A stretch of 64,000 nucleotides of DNA from assembly GCA_026214975.1 (NCBI GenBank), contig CM047807.1:69109824-69173823 (forward strand), in the 5' to 3' direction. Below the pieces are notes generated by a model. The model had not been told where the DNA came from, did not search any database, and worked only from the letters and a program-made list of their open reading frames with translations. The translations under genes were made by a program, and so were the position numbers. The DNA comes from Gentiana macrophylla. Taxonomy: Eukaryota > Streptophyta > Magnoliopsida > Gentianales > Gentianaceae. Positions 11,676-21,837 of this stretch are shown piece after piece; within the stretch, counting starts at the first letter, position 1; the number at the start of each line of letters is the position of its first letter.

Positions 11676-12583
11676 TGTTGGACAATCTTATTCATAAACA
11701 AAAGAAAAATTACAAAGAAACGAATAACAACAATGCAAATTACAATTGCAAAGAAAACAGAAAAAGATATATGATCCGAGCCCTGTGTTGCAAACAGTTT
11801 CCTTAAGACTAATTCGCCCCCTCACCTTCGTGTGCCGTGAGCTTCAGGCGGGACGTTAATCTCCCAGATAGAAGAGATAGCAATGACAGGAAGCACAACG
11901 CCTTCAATTGCTTAAGAACCTTGTAGTTTGAACTCTCGGCCATAAGTAAGTAAAGAGTTAAGAAGAAGCGATTCTTTGGTATGTTCAAACCTTATTTTTA
12001 ATCGAACAAAAGAGTCATTTAAATAGGCTTTATTCGTAGAGGATAGCTAGAAGGCGATGGAATATGAAGTGGAGCGACCTCGACTTCATTATTTGAAATG
12101 AATGTCATTAAAGCTCGAGTGGAGCAGTACGCGGCATCGGCGATATGCCATAAGTGTTGTCAGTTGGAAGGTCACAGTATCAATATCAGCATATGCAGTA
12201 TCACTCTGAATTTTCAGCATTCAGTTCGGAAAAATAAATGTTCAGGTTGCAAAACCGAACCTTCACTGGGAGCCTATGAATCGAGTTGCATTCGTGTCCG
12301 CAGGACGTGCGCTCGCACACAAGTTCAAGCCGAAATCCGGATAGATTTGCACCCCCCCTGCGCCCGCGTAGAGAACGGTGTATAAAGTTGGTAAATTCTT
12401 ACCACTACACTAATACAACATCATATATATATTGGCTCTTTTCCTTCCTTCCTTCCAATGTGGGAGAAATTGGTTTCCCCAATTTTCCCTTTATTACTAA
12501 CACTTTCCATTCACCACTTAGGCCCAATAGGCCCAATATGACATATCATTTAACACATCCATTTTAACCATCATTTTCCAACA
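11676..12583 (-). repeat. 3' LTR of element C
   Basis: This 908-bp LTR aligns along its whole length with 21838-22748, with scattered substitutions and short indels. It contains a TTCC microsatellite near 12442. Open frames inside it are mirrored in the other LTR and have no domain. Confidence 0.95.
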
Positions 12584-13151
12584 ATCCCCCACATGAATGG
12601 AATAGTGTTTAAACCCTAGCAAAGGCTCTAAGAATGAAATTGAGAGTTCGGTGGTAGATCAATGCATAGGATAGGTAGGTGTGACCCTTTGAACCTTCCC
12701 TTGATTAAATATGTTTACTTTACTGGCTGACTAGTAGACGCGATGTCCTTGAACTATTCTGCCGTTAATGTAAATGATGACATATCAACCACACTGCATC
12801 TACCTATCAACATAGGTTCTTGCGGTTATGTCCATTTTGGCCGTGGACATCTGCCTGGTTTAGTAAGAGTTTCTAAGAATTGCGCCCTCACAATTCCCTT
12901 TGAAGCGGCCCCTCTTCTCTCTTACATAGGTGATTCTGTAATTCAGAATTTTCTCAAAATATTCTTCTTACACAAATCATTAAAAGCTCTTCTGTGAGCT
13001 TATCCTCATTCAATCTCACTGTTTCTTTATCTTAGGAATGAGATTGAGGGTTACCCCCCACAGTGACTTTACTTTGGCAATTAGGTTTTCCCATTGAACC
13101 AAGATCTTGGGATCTCCAATCTACAAGGTTGGGTTTTCCTTCGCAAAAGTT
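12584..13151 (-). other. 3' untranslated region and polypurine tract of element C
   Basis: On the minus strand CCATTCATGTGGGGGAT directly precedes the 3' LTR (TGTTGGAAAA) and serves as the polypurine tract. The rest holds no credible frame. Confidence 0.7.
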
Positions 13152-14566
13152 TTATTCCATGGGCTTTAGTCTCATTCCTCTTGATGATTTAGCAACTAGC
13201 TCTCTATTTAACCCTTTGGTTAGCGGATCCGCAAGATTATCCTCTGACTTAACATAGTCTAAGGTAATCGTACCAGTTGAGAGTAGTTGTCTAATGGAAT
13301 TATGTCTTCGGCGTATGTGCCTAGACTTACCATTATACATTATATTCTGTGCTCTTCCAATCGCTGATTGGCTGTCACAGTGAATACATATTCCTGGCAC
13401 TGGCTTCGGCCATTGAGGAATATCCTTTAGGAATTGATGCAACCATTCTGCCTCTTCCCCACATTTATCCAATGCCACAAACTCAGATTCCATTGTGGAT
13501 CTGGTTATCACGGTTTGTTTGGAAGATTTCCAAGACATGGCTCCACCGCCTAACGTGAATACAAAGCCACTTGTGGATTTTGAATCCTTTGAATCTGAAA
13601 TCCAATTTGCATCAGTATATCCTTCTATAACAATTGGTTCTCTTGTATAGTGAAGGCCATACTTACGAGTATATCTTAAGTATCTCAGTAACCTCACTAT
13701 AGCTTTCCAATGTTCATGACTCGGATTACTAGTATATCTACTTAGCTTGCCAACAGCGTAAGCGATATCCGGTCTAGTACAACTCATTAAGTACATTAGA
13801 CTTCCAATGATCCTTGTGTACTCTAATTGAGATACACCCTCACCTTTATTTTTGAACAAAGGTTGACTTTGATCTATTGGAGTTCTAGCTTCATTTGAGT
13901 CATCTTTATTGAATTTTTCCAAGATTTTATCAATATAATTAGATTGACTCAAAATGAGACCATTAGAATTTCTTGTAATTCTAATTCTCAATATCATCTC
14001 TGCTAAACCCATATCTTTCATTTCAAATCTGGCGTTTAACATATCTTTGGTAGATTTGATCTTCTTATCATTACTACCAACTATCAGCATGTCATCCACA
14101 TAAAGACATAAGATGACATAGCCATCTTTTGTTTCTTTCATGTAAATACATTTATCACATTCATTAGTTTTGAACCCTTTTTCAAGCATAACATGATCAA
14201 ACTTTTGATGCCATTGTTTTGGTGCTTGTTTTAAGCCATATAATGACTTAACCAACTTACACACTTTCTTATCTTGTCCTGGACTAGAAAAACCCTCAGG
14301 TTGTTCCATGTAGATTTCTTCTTCTAAATCTCCATTTAAGAAAGCGGTTTTCACATCCATTTGATGTACTTCTAAATTACGCAAAGCGGCTATAGCAAGT
14401 ACCATCCTAATGGAAGTTATTCTCGTCACTGGAGAATATGTGTCAAAATAATCAAGACCTTCTTTTTGACTATAACCTTTTATTACTAGTCTGGCCTTAT
14501 ATTTATCAATAGATCCATCAGGTTTCTTTTTCCTCTTAAAGATCCATTTTGATCCTAGTGGCTTAC
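13152..14566 (-). pseudogene. Element C reverse transcriptase and RNase H
   Basis: A long minus-strand frame reads through the RT and RNase H domains. It begins after the D insertion with [20 protein letters not shown] and includes [38 protein letters not shown] and the catalytic [10 protein letters not shown] (YVDD intact). The RNase H part shows [20 protein letters not shown] and ends with [16 protein letters not shown]. Its upstream part, 18831-19164, is separated by D. Removing D and one copy of CTTAC rejoins LVDLPPGCK to PLGSKWIF in frame. The domain itself shows no internal stop. Confidence 0.95.
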
Positions 14567-14754
14567 TGTCACGACCCAAAATCCCACATTGCTAGCTTGT
14601 GGGAATTGGGATTAGTATTTAAGAGTGAGGGAATAATGGATTTGATAACTTGGGTTAACCATTTTAGACCAAGCGAGGACGACGGTCTAAGTAGTTACCA
14701 GGTCCATTATGCCCCAAGTAGCGCACCCAGGCCCGCAGTTTCTGGGGCGTTACA
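14567..14754 (+). repeat. Element D left terminal repeat, type I (188 bp)
   Basis: The segment starts TGTCACGACCCAAAATCCCA and ends TCTGGGGCGTTACA. It is followed two bases later by a PBS, so it behaves as a short LTR. It does not match the right-hand LTR beyond the terminal TGT and GTTACA bases. It could be an internally deleted LTR or a TRIM-like short LTR. Confidence 0.7.
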
Positions 14755-14756
14755 GT

Positions 14757-14769
14757 TGGTATCAGAGCC
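14757..14769 (+). other. Primer binding site, element D left
   Basis: TGGTATCAGAGCC matches the initiator-Met tRNA 3' end complement used by many plant retroelements. It starts two bases after the left terminal repeat. Confidence 0.85.
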
Positions 14770-14829
14770 GACTACCAGACGGATCTAGATTCTGATGATG
14801 CCATCGGTGCTATGGAGTCGATTTTCAAT

Positions 14830-15815
14830 GAAGAAAGATACCCACAAAATGATTACATGAGATCAAACTAGTCTTTGCAATCTTTGGATGGAGATACAAG
14901 TGTTGTGTATGATGACTCGGATTCTTTGAAACCGACTCTGAGATTTACTTTTACAAGTCAAGCGTTTCCTGCATGGAAATCCAGGAAGGAAATGATGATA
15001 CCAATATATTCCATACTGAGGTTCAACTCCTCAAAAACCGAAGATTTTGCCACGTGGCAGCGTATCATCCGCCTGGATGCTATACGAGCTAACACAGAAT
15101 GGATATCGTTTTCACCATCTCAAGCTGCGGTACAAGATGACAGAGAGCACGACGTTATGCAGAATCTGTTGGGTTAAAGGACTATGATCATCTAGAACCA
15201 TGCCGGATATTTCATGCTGCTCGTCTAGTTGCCATACTCAAGCCTATGCTCTTTACGATCCAGAAATCGGTTACTGTCAAGGAATGAGTGATTTGCTATC
15301 TCCAATAATAGCTGTAATGACAGAAGACCATGAAGCTTTCTGGTGTTTTGTAGGGTTCATGAAAAGGCTCGTCATAACTTCCGGCTTGATGAAGGAGGAA
15401 TTAGACGGCAACTAAAGATTGTTTCAAAATCATAAAGCACAAGGATTCTCATCTGTATAAGCATTTAGAAAAGCTTCAGGCAGAGGATTGCTTTTTTGTT
15501 TATAGAATGGTGATGGTTCTGTTCGGAAGGGAGTTGACTTTTGAACAAACAGCATGCTTATGGGAGGTAATATGGGCAGATCAAGCTGCTATCAGGGCTA
15601 GTTTGGGAAATTCAGCTTGGAAACAACACGCACCGCCAACAGAGGATTTACTCTTGTATGCCATTGCAGCTTCTGTTTTGCAAAGGAGGAAGCTGATAAT
15701 TGAGAAGTATAGTAGCATGGATGAGATTGTGAAGGAGTGTAATAGCATGGCTGGTCATCTAGATGTCTGGAAGCTTCTTGATGATGCACACAATTTAGTA
15801 GTAACCCTCCACGAT

Positions 15816-15824
<9 letters not shown>
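14830..15824 (+). pseudogene. Processed fragment of a TBC-domain (RabGAP) gene
   Basis: Three plus-strand frames joined by frameshifts encode the middle and end of a plant TBC-domain GTPase-activating protein. They show RIIRLDAIRANTEWISFSPS, then across a frameshift at about 15168 GLKDYDHLEPCRIFHAARLV. YDPEIGYCQGMSDLLSPIIA and DHEAFWCFVGFM follow. The last part is FFVYRMVMVLFGRELTFEQT, LLLYAIAASVLQRRKLIIEK and a stop after LVVTLHDKT (15822-15824). YCQGMSDLL is the glutamine-finger motif of TBC domains. No introns interrupt it, so it was copied from spliced mRNA. The N-terminus, including the Arg-finger region, is absent. Host TBC proteins switch off Rab GTPases in membrane traffic. This copy has frameshifts near 15168 and 15375-15440 and is not functional as read. 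Confidence 0.9.
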
Positions 15825-15849
<25 letters not shown>

Positions 15850-16425
15850 GAGAGGAGTTAAATATCCTACGTTGATGTCTGCTGATTAATTGTTTGAGGT
15901 GGTGTTTGGATGTAGCAATGGCTAGTAACTCTTGCACCCGCAAAAATCTTTGGGGTTAGAGTGTGTGTGTGTGTGCAACAAGACTTGCAATGGTTTTCTG
16001 ATGCCACTGGACACTAGAACTTTTCTTATGTGTTCTGCAACAAGTTTTTTTTTTTTTTTTTTTGGTTTCTAAGACAGTTTGTTTAGCCTTCAAATTCCTC
16101 TACTACCTTGTACCATGTGGATTGCATTTTCATATGGATATCATAGGTTAAGGAAGAGATGATTTGGAAGGATATATATATAGTACACTGTCATTTGATA
16201 TAACCTTGTTCGTATAACGGTTGAACTCATTTTTTTTTTTTTATTATTGATTTTTTCTCTATGGTTTGTCATGTTTGCTTAAAAAATCAGAAAGGAGGAT
16301 ATTGTTCTGTTTGTTTACTCATTACTTCTCTTTTGGAGGGGCTATGTTTGCCGCATGAAAAAGTACCGCAGGCTATATTTACTCCATACAATATAGACAA
16401 ATTTTATTATACAACCCTTGTAAAA
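15825..16425 (+). other. Apparent 3' untranslated region of the captured TBC transcript
   Basis: About 600 bp follows the TBC stop codon. It starts with an A run (15823-15849), includes GT (about 15961-15975) and T (about 16047-16063) tracts, and ends CCCTTGTAAAAA directly against the second PBS. No LTR, gag or pol similarity is visible, so I read it as the gene's 3' UTR with a short residual poly(A) at the junction. Small frames such as 16261-16470 are not supported. Confidence 0.55.
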
Positions 16426-16736
16426 AGTGGTATCAGAGACGTTCGACTCCAGGACCACCACCTAAAATGAACCTTAGGAATAACTTCACTAAAATAAGCA
16501 CAGTGAGGATGTGTGGGGTAGGTATTGAGTCCTATGTATGGATTGTATGGTATGTTCCGATGTATGTGGAAATGTGGCTGTGTGTTGAAATTATTTTGGG
16601 CAACAAGTGTAACTATATGTGAAAGTATTTTGTGGCATAGTATATGTGATAATTGAATAAAGGATTGTTTATTTTTGTACAAGCCCGGTACAAGCCCGAA
16701 CTTCGAGGACGAAGTTTTGTCTTAAGGGGGGGAGGA
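16426..16736 (+). other. Residual internal region of a chromovirus-like element (PBS to polypurine tract)
   Basis: TGGTATCAGAGAC at 16428 is a second PBS. About 250 bp of non-coding sequence follows. The end is GAACTTCGAGGACGAAGTTT and the polypurine tract AAGGGGGGGAGGA just before TGTAACATCCCG, which is the standard 3' end of Tekay/Del-type chromoviruses. All coding sequence is missing. Confidence 0.75.
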
Positions 16737-18825
16737 TGTAACATCCCGAATTTTTTTTGACTTCCTAACTGATTGGTAAAAGATTCAATTACTTGGAGGA
16801 TTTTTGGTTGTTAATTAAATGGAGGGGTTTATGGATAATTAAAAAGGATTTTTTTTATATGAGTTAATTCCCTTAATTAAAAGAAATTACCCCTTTTGAC
16901 AATTAAAAGTATTTATATTTCCTTTTTTCTGATTTCCTCCCTTCTCCCCAAAACACACGTGAAACCCTACCCCCTTGCCCTTGCCGCCGACTTTTCTTGA
17001 GAGGAAGAAGGAGAGAAAAATCTCTCCTTGGTGTTGAGAAATAATTCGTCGTCGTCGTCGTTGATTCGGATTTCGTAGAAGATCAATTCTAGCGTAGTAA
17101 CAAAGGTTTTCATAAGTGCAACGTCACCGGTAAGAATATTTCTATGGTTTGCGTTTTCGTTTGGTTTAAAAGAGGAAGTTTTAAGTAATATGTAGGGTGT
17201 GTATGGTTTTGGATGTTTGGTATTGTTGTTCAAGGTTTATTAAGCGTAATTGAAATTTACATTTGGTGTGTTTTAGAGTGTTTAAGGGGCTGTAATTGTG
17301 TTTTGAAACAGAAAATATAATGCTGCAAATTTTGTGAAGATGTGGTTATGTTTGGGACAATGTTTTGGGGATGTTAAGTATCCATATTGGTATGTTTTTG
17401 CTTTGGTTTAAAGTCTATGGAGGTTATGGTACTTTTAGGTAAAGAGATTCTGTGTTTTGCTGTGTTGGTTGCTGGTTTTTGGGTTAGAATCGCTTTGGAA
17501 ATCGTATTGAAGTTTTTAGGGTTCGAGATGAAACCAGGTGGGACGGGCGTCAGATCTTACAGGACGGGCGTCGCTTGGTTTCGATTCGACGGGCGTTGGA
17601 TTACTCGGACGGGCGCCTGGAAGGGTTATTTTGATTGAGAATGTAAATGTTTTGGGTGGACGGGCGTCTGGACTATCTGGACGGGTGTCTGAGGTGCTAA
17701 ATTTGGTTCAGGATGTAACAGGTCTTAGTGGACGGGCGTTTGAGTTTTTGGACGGGCGTCCAGTAGAACTTTAGGACGGGCGTCCAACCCTCCAAACGGG
17801 CGTCCATTCTGTTTTAGTTTCCTTCTTTGTTAGTCGATGTTCAACTTATGCGCAAGTCTTGGAAGTCATGTTTGATGAGTCAGGGATTTTGATATCAAAG
17901 TAGGATTTGGATGTGGGGCATTGAAGTTCGTAGACCCGTAGTGGTTGGGCCGGATAGGGTAGCTCCCGAAGCCGGGCACCCGGGAAGGTTTCCTTACGAC
18001 TTTAATGACCTTAACGTATTTGGGGAGTTGCAGACAGTGGTGTGGTCGGGCCGGATAGGGTAGCACCCCAAGCCGGGAACCCGGGAAGGTTTCCTTGCAC
18101 CCCAGTACGTGATGGTCCATTTTAATAATGGTACCACTGGTTGACCTTTAGGATCCTCCTCTTTAGGGGTTTACCCTTTTGAGGGATGTGCACATTCGGG
18201 ACCTTTAGGTATGGATAGTTGTGATGTATTGTATCCTTTATAAATTGGTCGTACCTTTCATGGGTTAGTTTAGTCCTCGGTTAACCTGAGTGGGTTGGTT
18301 TTGACATATGGTTTGAAAGTTTTACTTTCTTTGTAGCTTGGGTTTTTGAATGTTAGTGGTGTTTCGAGTACGTGGTTTACGAAAGCATGGTTGAACAAGT
18401 GCACGATCTTATTTTGCATATACTGGATTTATTCTTACTCAACTTTATAGTTGACGGTTTTACTTTTGTTTAACCCTGCTATGATCCATTTATGGGGAGC
18501 AGATTCTTAGCAGGTATGTCTTTGGATGATTGCTTGTTGCTGGGATGGTGCGGGAATTTGAGAGCCACGTAGTCACAGTCACACGCTTTTCATTTTGTTG
18601 GATGTTAAATATTTAAGATTTTTAATTACGTTTCCGCGTATATTTCATTTTCTTCAGGATACTTGTATTCACTTTAATACTTTCTTTTAAAATAATGAAT
18701 GGTGAATGTTTATTTTCTTTCTGTTGTGGAATGTTGCATGTTACCGCCACGACTGTGTGTCGTGATGAGTGGCACTACGGTGACCAATACCGGCGGCCGA
18801 CGGGATTGGAAACCGGGGTGTTACA
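16737..18825 (+). repeat. Element D right LTR, type II (chromovirus/Tekay-like, 2.1 kb)
   Basis: It starts TGTAACATCCCGAATTTTTT after the polypurine tract and ends GGAAACCGGGGTGTTACA at the CTTAC duplication. Internal repeats include about ten copies of a GGACGGGCGTC motif and a roughly 100-bp duplication (about 17941-18000 and 18040-18100) built on GGGCCGGATAGGGTAGC and CCCGGGAAGGTTTCCTT. Short plus-strand frames here have no domain. Confidence 0.8.
17541..17807 (+). repeat. Interspersed GGACGGGCGTC motif cluster
   Basis: Ten copies or near copies of GGACGGGCGTC(C) occur at about 20-50 bp intervals, for example at 17541, 17562, 17609, 17659, 17751 and 17774. The same motif, as GGACGCCCGTCC, is clustered in the unrelated solo LTR at 33487-33640. 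Confidence 0.9.
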
Positions 18826-18830
18826 CTTAC

Positions 18831-19164
18831 ATCCTGGAGGTAGATCAACTAACTCCCAAGTATGATTTTGCAATATAGAGTCTATTTCACTATTTATTGC
18901 TTCTTTCCACATTGGACCTTCAGAAGAAGTTGTTGCTTCTTTAAAGCTTTGAGGATCTGTCTCTATCATATAAGTGATAAAATCTTCACCAAAAGATTTT
19001 TTAGTCCTCGACCACTTGCTTCTTCTTGGCTCAACCTCAGTTGGCACTTCTTCATTTACTTGTTCAGAAGGGTGATCCTGAACATGAACACGCTTTAATG
19101 AACTAGGTTCATTTGTTTTAGCCGGGAATACATTCTCAAAGAATGATGCATTTCTCGATTCCAT
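18831..19164 (-). pseudogene. Element C pol linker and RT N-terminus (upstream of D insertion)
   Basis: The minus-strand frame contains SEQVNEEVPTEVEPRRSKW, DPQSFKEATTSSEGPMWKEA and NSEIDSILQNHTWELVDLPP, the entry segment of copia RT. Its continuation is at 14566. Residues read past 18831 toward lower coordinates belong to D. Confidence 0.9.
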
Positions 19165-20225
19165 TATCGTATTTTTATGTATTTCAGATTATCGACTTAT
19201 ACACAAGAAATCGATAAGCACTAATTCTTGTTGTGTGCATATCCAATGAATATACAATCAACGCTTTTGATCCTATCTTTACTACTTTGGGTGTAGTACG
19301 AGCACCTTTGCAAGGCACCCCACACTTTCAAGTATTTGTAAGAAGGTGGTTTACCTTTCCACGATTCATAAGGAGTTTTCTCTTGTTTCTTTCGGGGTAT
19401 CTTATTTAAAAGATAATTGCTAGAAAGGATAGCTTCCCCCCACAAGTTTTGTGATACTCCTGAACTCAACAACATTGAATTCATCATTTCTTTCAATGTT
19501 CGATTTTTTCTTTCAGCAACTCCGTTCGATTGTGGTGACCATGGCGCGGTTATTTCATGAATAATCCCATGTTCGGCACAAAAATCACTTAGTGGTGCCA
19601 AGTATTAACCACCTCTATCGCTTTGGAGTATTTTGATCTTTTTTCCATGTTGATTCTCAACTTCTTTTACGAATAGAATAAATTTATCTATCGCTTCATA
19701 TTTTCCTTTTAACAAGTATACATAGCAATATTTAGTGCAGTCATCGATAAAGGTAATAAAATAATTATTTCCGCCTCTCGATTGCACAATTTTAAGATCA
19801 CACACGTCACTATGTATTAGTTCGAGTGGTTGCGTATTTCTTTCAACATTTTGAAAAGACGCTCTTGTTAATTTTGCTTCAACACAAGTTTCACACTTAT
19901 GTTCTTTATCAATTTCGAATTTGGGGATATATTTTAGACTTATTAATCTACGCAGGGAATCGTAATTAACATGTCCTAGTCTACCATGCCATAAGGAAGG
20001 TGACTCAACCAAGTAAGCAGAACCGGAAATATTATTATTAATATTGTTTGGCTTAATAGCCATTACATTCAGCTTCACCATGCCATTACATGCATACCCC
20101 TTACTGACATACATACCACTCTTAGTTAAAGTAAATTTGTCGGACTCTAAAACAAGACGGAAGCCATTTTTATTCAATAGCACTCCAGACACCAGATTCT
20201 TACGCATATCCGGGACGTATAGCAC
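19165..20225 (-). pseudogene. Element C GAG-pre-integrase and integrase
   Basis: The frame at 19605-20225 has LWHGRLGHVNYDSLRRL and HKCETCVEAKLTRASF (the HHCC zinc module) and the first catalytic Asp in IHSDVCDL. It ends ILQSDRGG, with the second Asp. An in-frame TAA at 19602-19604 replaces the expected Glu codon of the common GGEY motif. The frame at 19221-19601 continues with APWSPQSNGVAERKNRTLKE, which contains the catalytic Glu. The D,D,E triad is thus present but split by one nonsense mutation. The last bases before 19164 are shifted in frame. Confidence 0.93.
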
Positions 20226-20264
20226 ATTCTTCAGAGTTTGATGCTTGCCGAAGTCATCTTGTAA

Positions 20265-20513
20265 TCACTTCTCCTTTTCAGTGTAGCGTAGTAGCCGAGT
20301 TTCCATGAACAAAGTCTCATTACCTTGAACCGACTCGAACTTAGTAAACACTTCCACTGTCGAGCATATGTGCCTTGTAGCTCCTGTGTCTACCCACCAT
20401 TCTCTAGGATTTGAATCCACCATGTTCACCTCGACACAACCAAGACAAAGATCAATATCTTCCATGCCTTGAACAATATTTGCTTTGAAACCTTCTTCTT
20501 TGGTAGCTTGCAA
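20265..20513 (-). pseudogene. Element C protease
   Basis: The minus-strand frame contains NPREWWVDTGATRHIC, the copia aspartic protease with D-T-G intact, followed by FTKFESVQGNETLFM. It overlaps the 3' end of the gag frame in another frame. A one-base shift near 20500 has therefore broken what is normally a single gag-pol frame in copia elements. Confidence 0.9.
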
Positions 20514-21379
20514 TCAGCAGATTTGTGACCAATCTTGTCACAATTGAAACATTTCCCTTGGAACTTAGGTTTTTCAATGCCACCTTTCGGTCCCAATTTA
20601 GCTTTTGGTCCCGTTTTTGATTTCTTAACAAACTTGTTCTTTTTCGAACGTTGGCCATGTTCTACCATGTTGGCCCTTGCAAGATTCTGAGAGTAATTTC
20701 CTCTTTTATCAGATTTCTTATTGTCATCTTCAATACGAAGCCTAACAACAAGATCTTCCATGCTCATTTCCTTTCGCTTATGCTTAAGGTAATTCTTGAA
20801 ATCTTTCCACGCATTTGGTAATTTCTCAATAACACAAGCGACTTGGAAAGTTTCACTAAGCTCCATCTTTTCAGCTTGAATCTCGTGAAGAATCAACTGA
20901 AATTCTTCCACTTGTTCCATGATTGGTCTAGAGTCCACCATCTTGTACTCCAAGAACCTGCCAACGACAAATTTCTTTGTACCTGCATCTTCGGTTCTAT
21001 ACTTTTTATCTAGTGCCTCCCACAATTCTTTTGCACTCTTTTTATCACAATAAACATCATACAATGAGTCACATAAACAATTCATTACATAATGTCTACA
21101 AAGATAATCAGATTGTTTCCATTCATCCATGGCAAACAGAAAATCTTGATCTGGCTCCCCTTCTATTGTTGGTGGATCCTCAGTTAGGAACTTTGCCAGA
21201 CGCAAAGTTGTGAGATAGAACATCATCTTTTGTTGCCATCTCTTAAAATTCAGCCCATTGAATTTTTCAGGCCTCTCATGCTGATTCATAGGAGCAACAC
21301 CTCGATTTGGCACTTGTTGCACCATTGCCAAAGAATGAGTCTGACCATCAGCACCATTCTGAGCCGTACTGGTTGTCAT
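20426..21379 (-). CDS. Element C gag
   Basis: This 317-residue minus-strand frame starts MTTSTAQNGADGQTHSLAMV. It carries a UBN2-type copia gag core (RPEKFNGLNFKRWQQKMMFY, AKELWEALDKKYRTEDAG), a basic linker and a CCHC zinc knuckle CFNCDKIGHKSADC at about residues 277-290. The last 20 residues or so (SKQILFKAWKILIF...) are out of frame relative to the protease, so the native frame continues as KANIVQGMEDIDLCLG. Gag would form the cytoplasmic particle of the element. Its body is intact. Confidence 0.93.
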   Translation of the reverse strand: MTTSTAQNGADGQTHSLAMVQQVPNRGVAPMNQHERPEKFNGLNFKRWQQKMMFYLTTLRLAKFLTEDPPTIEGEPDQDFLFAMDEWKQSDYLCRHYVMNCLCDSLYDVYCDKKSAKELWEALDKKYRTEDAGTKKFVVGRFLEYKMVDSRPIMEQVEEFQLILHEIQAEKMELSETFQVACVIEKLPNAWKDFKNYLKHKRKEMSMEDLVVRLRIEDDNKKSDKRGNYSQNLARANMVEHGQRSKKNKFVKKSKTGPKAKLGPKGGIEKPKFQGKCFNCDKIGHKSADCKLPKKKVSKQILFKAWKILIFVLVVSR

Positions 21380-21837
21380 TTCTGAAATTTAACACACAAA
21401 TTGATTAAATTTCCTTTGAACAATTTATAGAACAATTTTTAATTGAACTATACTCAATTCAACCCAAACAGCTTGGTTTTAATGAAACAACTCATTTTTA
21501 ATAATCAGCTCGTTTAAAATTCAGCTCGTTTAAGAAACTAAATAGCCCGTTAAAACAGCTATTTAAATTCAGCTTCATTAAAAACAGCTCGTTTTAAACA
21601 CTCAGCTCGTTTTAAAATAAAAACCAGCTCATTTTTACACACCTCGATTCGCTTTCTTCAATTACAGAAAACTGAATCTTTTCAAACTCATTTCAAACAT
21701 AGAATGTAGGAATTCAGTTTGATGAATCTCGAAACTATTCACAAGAAGAACTTGTTCGATCCGACACAGTTATACAAACTGTTCGTTCTTAATTCTTTCC
21801 GTCAATGAACAAGAATTATCAGAGTTAGTCTTAAGAT
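21380..21837 (-). other. 5' leader of element C
   Basis: This non-coding leader lies between the 5' LTR and gag. It contains repeated CAGCTCGTTTTAA-like units at about 21500-21630 (plus-strand reading). I do not see a clear PBS in minus orientation next to the LTR. Confidence 0.6.

Larger units (their letters stand above)
14567..18825 (+). mobile_element. Element D: chimeric LTR retroelement carrying a captured TBC-domain gene
   Basis: The insertion has TG...CA ends (TGTCACGACCC ... GGGGTGTTACA) and is flanked by CTTAC at 14562-14566 and 18826-18830, splitting the C reverse transcriptase. In order it contains a 188-bp LTR-like end, a PBS, an intron-less piece of a TBC/RabGAP gene with apparent 3' UTR, a second PBS, 300 bp of internal sequence, a chromovirus-like polypurine tract and a 2.1-kb LTR. 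The two terminal LTRs are different. No gag or pol is present, so mobilisation would have needed enzymes from elsewhere. The origin is treated in the findings. Confidence 0.88.

Noticed and set aside
11463..11774. A 103-residue frame ending in Lys-rich sequence
   Set aside because: Only the first 71 codons belong to element R; the remainder is LTR of C read through the insertion junction.
12286..12567. A 93-residue frame, duplicated at 22442-22732
   Set aside because: Both lie at equivalent places in the two LTRs of C and show no domain.
14875..15824. A functional host TBC-domain gene
   Set aside because: It lacks the N-terminus and introns, has at least two frameshifts and lies inside a retroelement with a target duplication.
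21790..21837. PBS for element C at TATCAGAG (about 21818)
   Set aside because: The motif is on the plus strand whereas the element is on the minus strand, so it cannot serve as its PBS.
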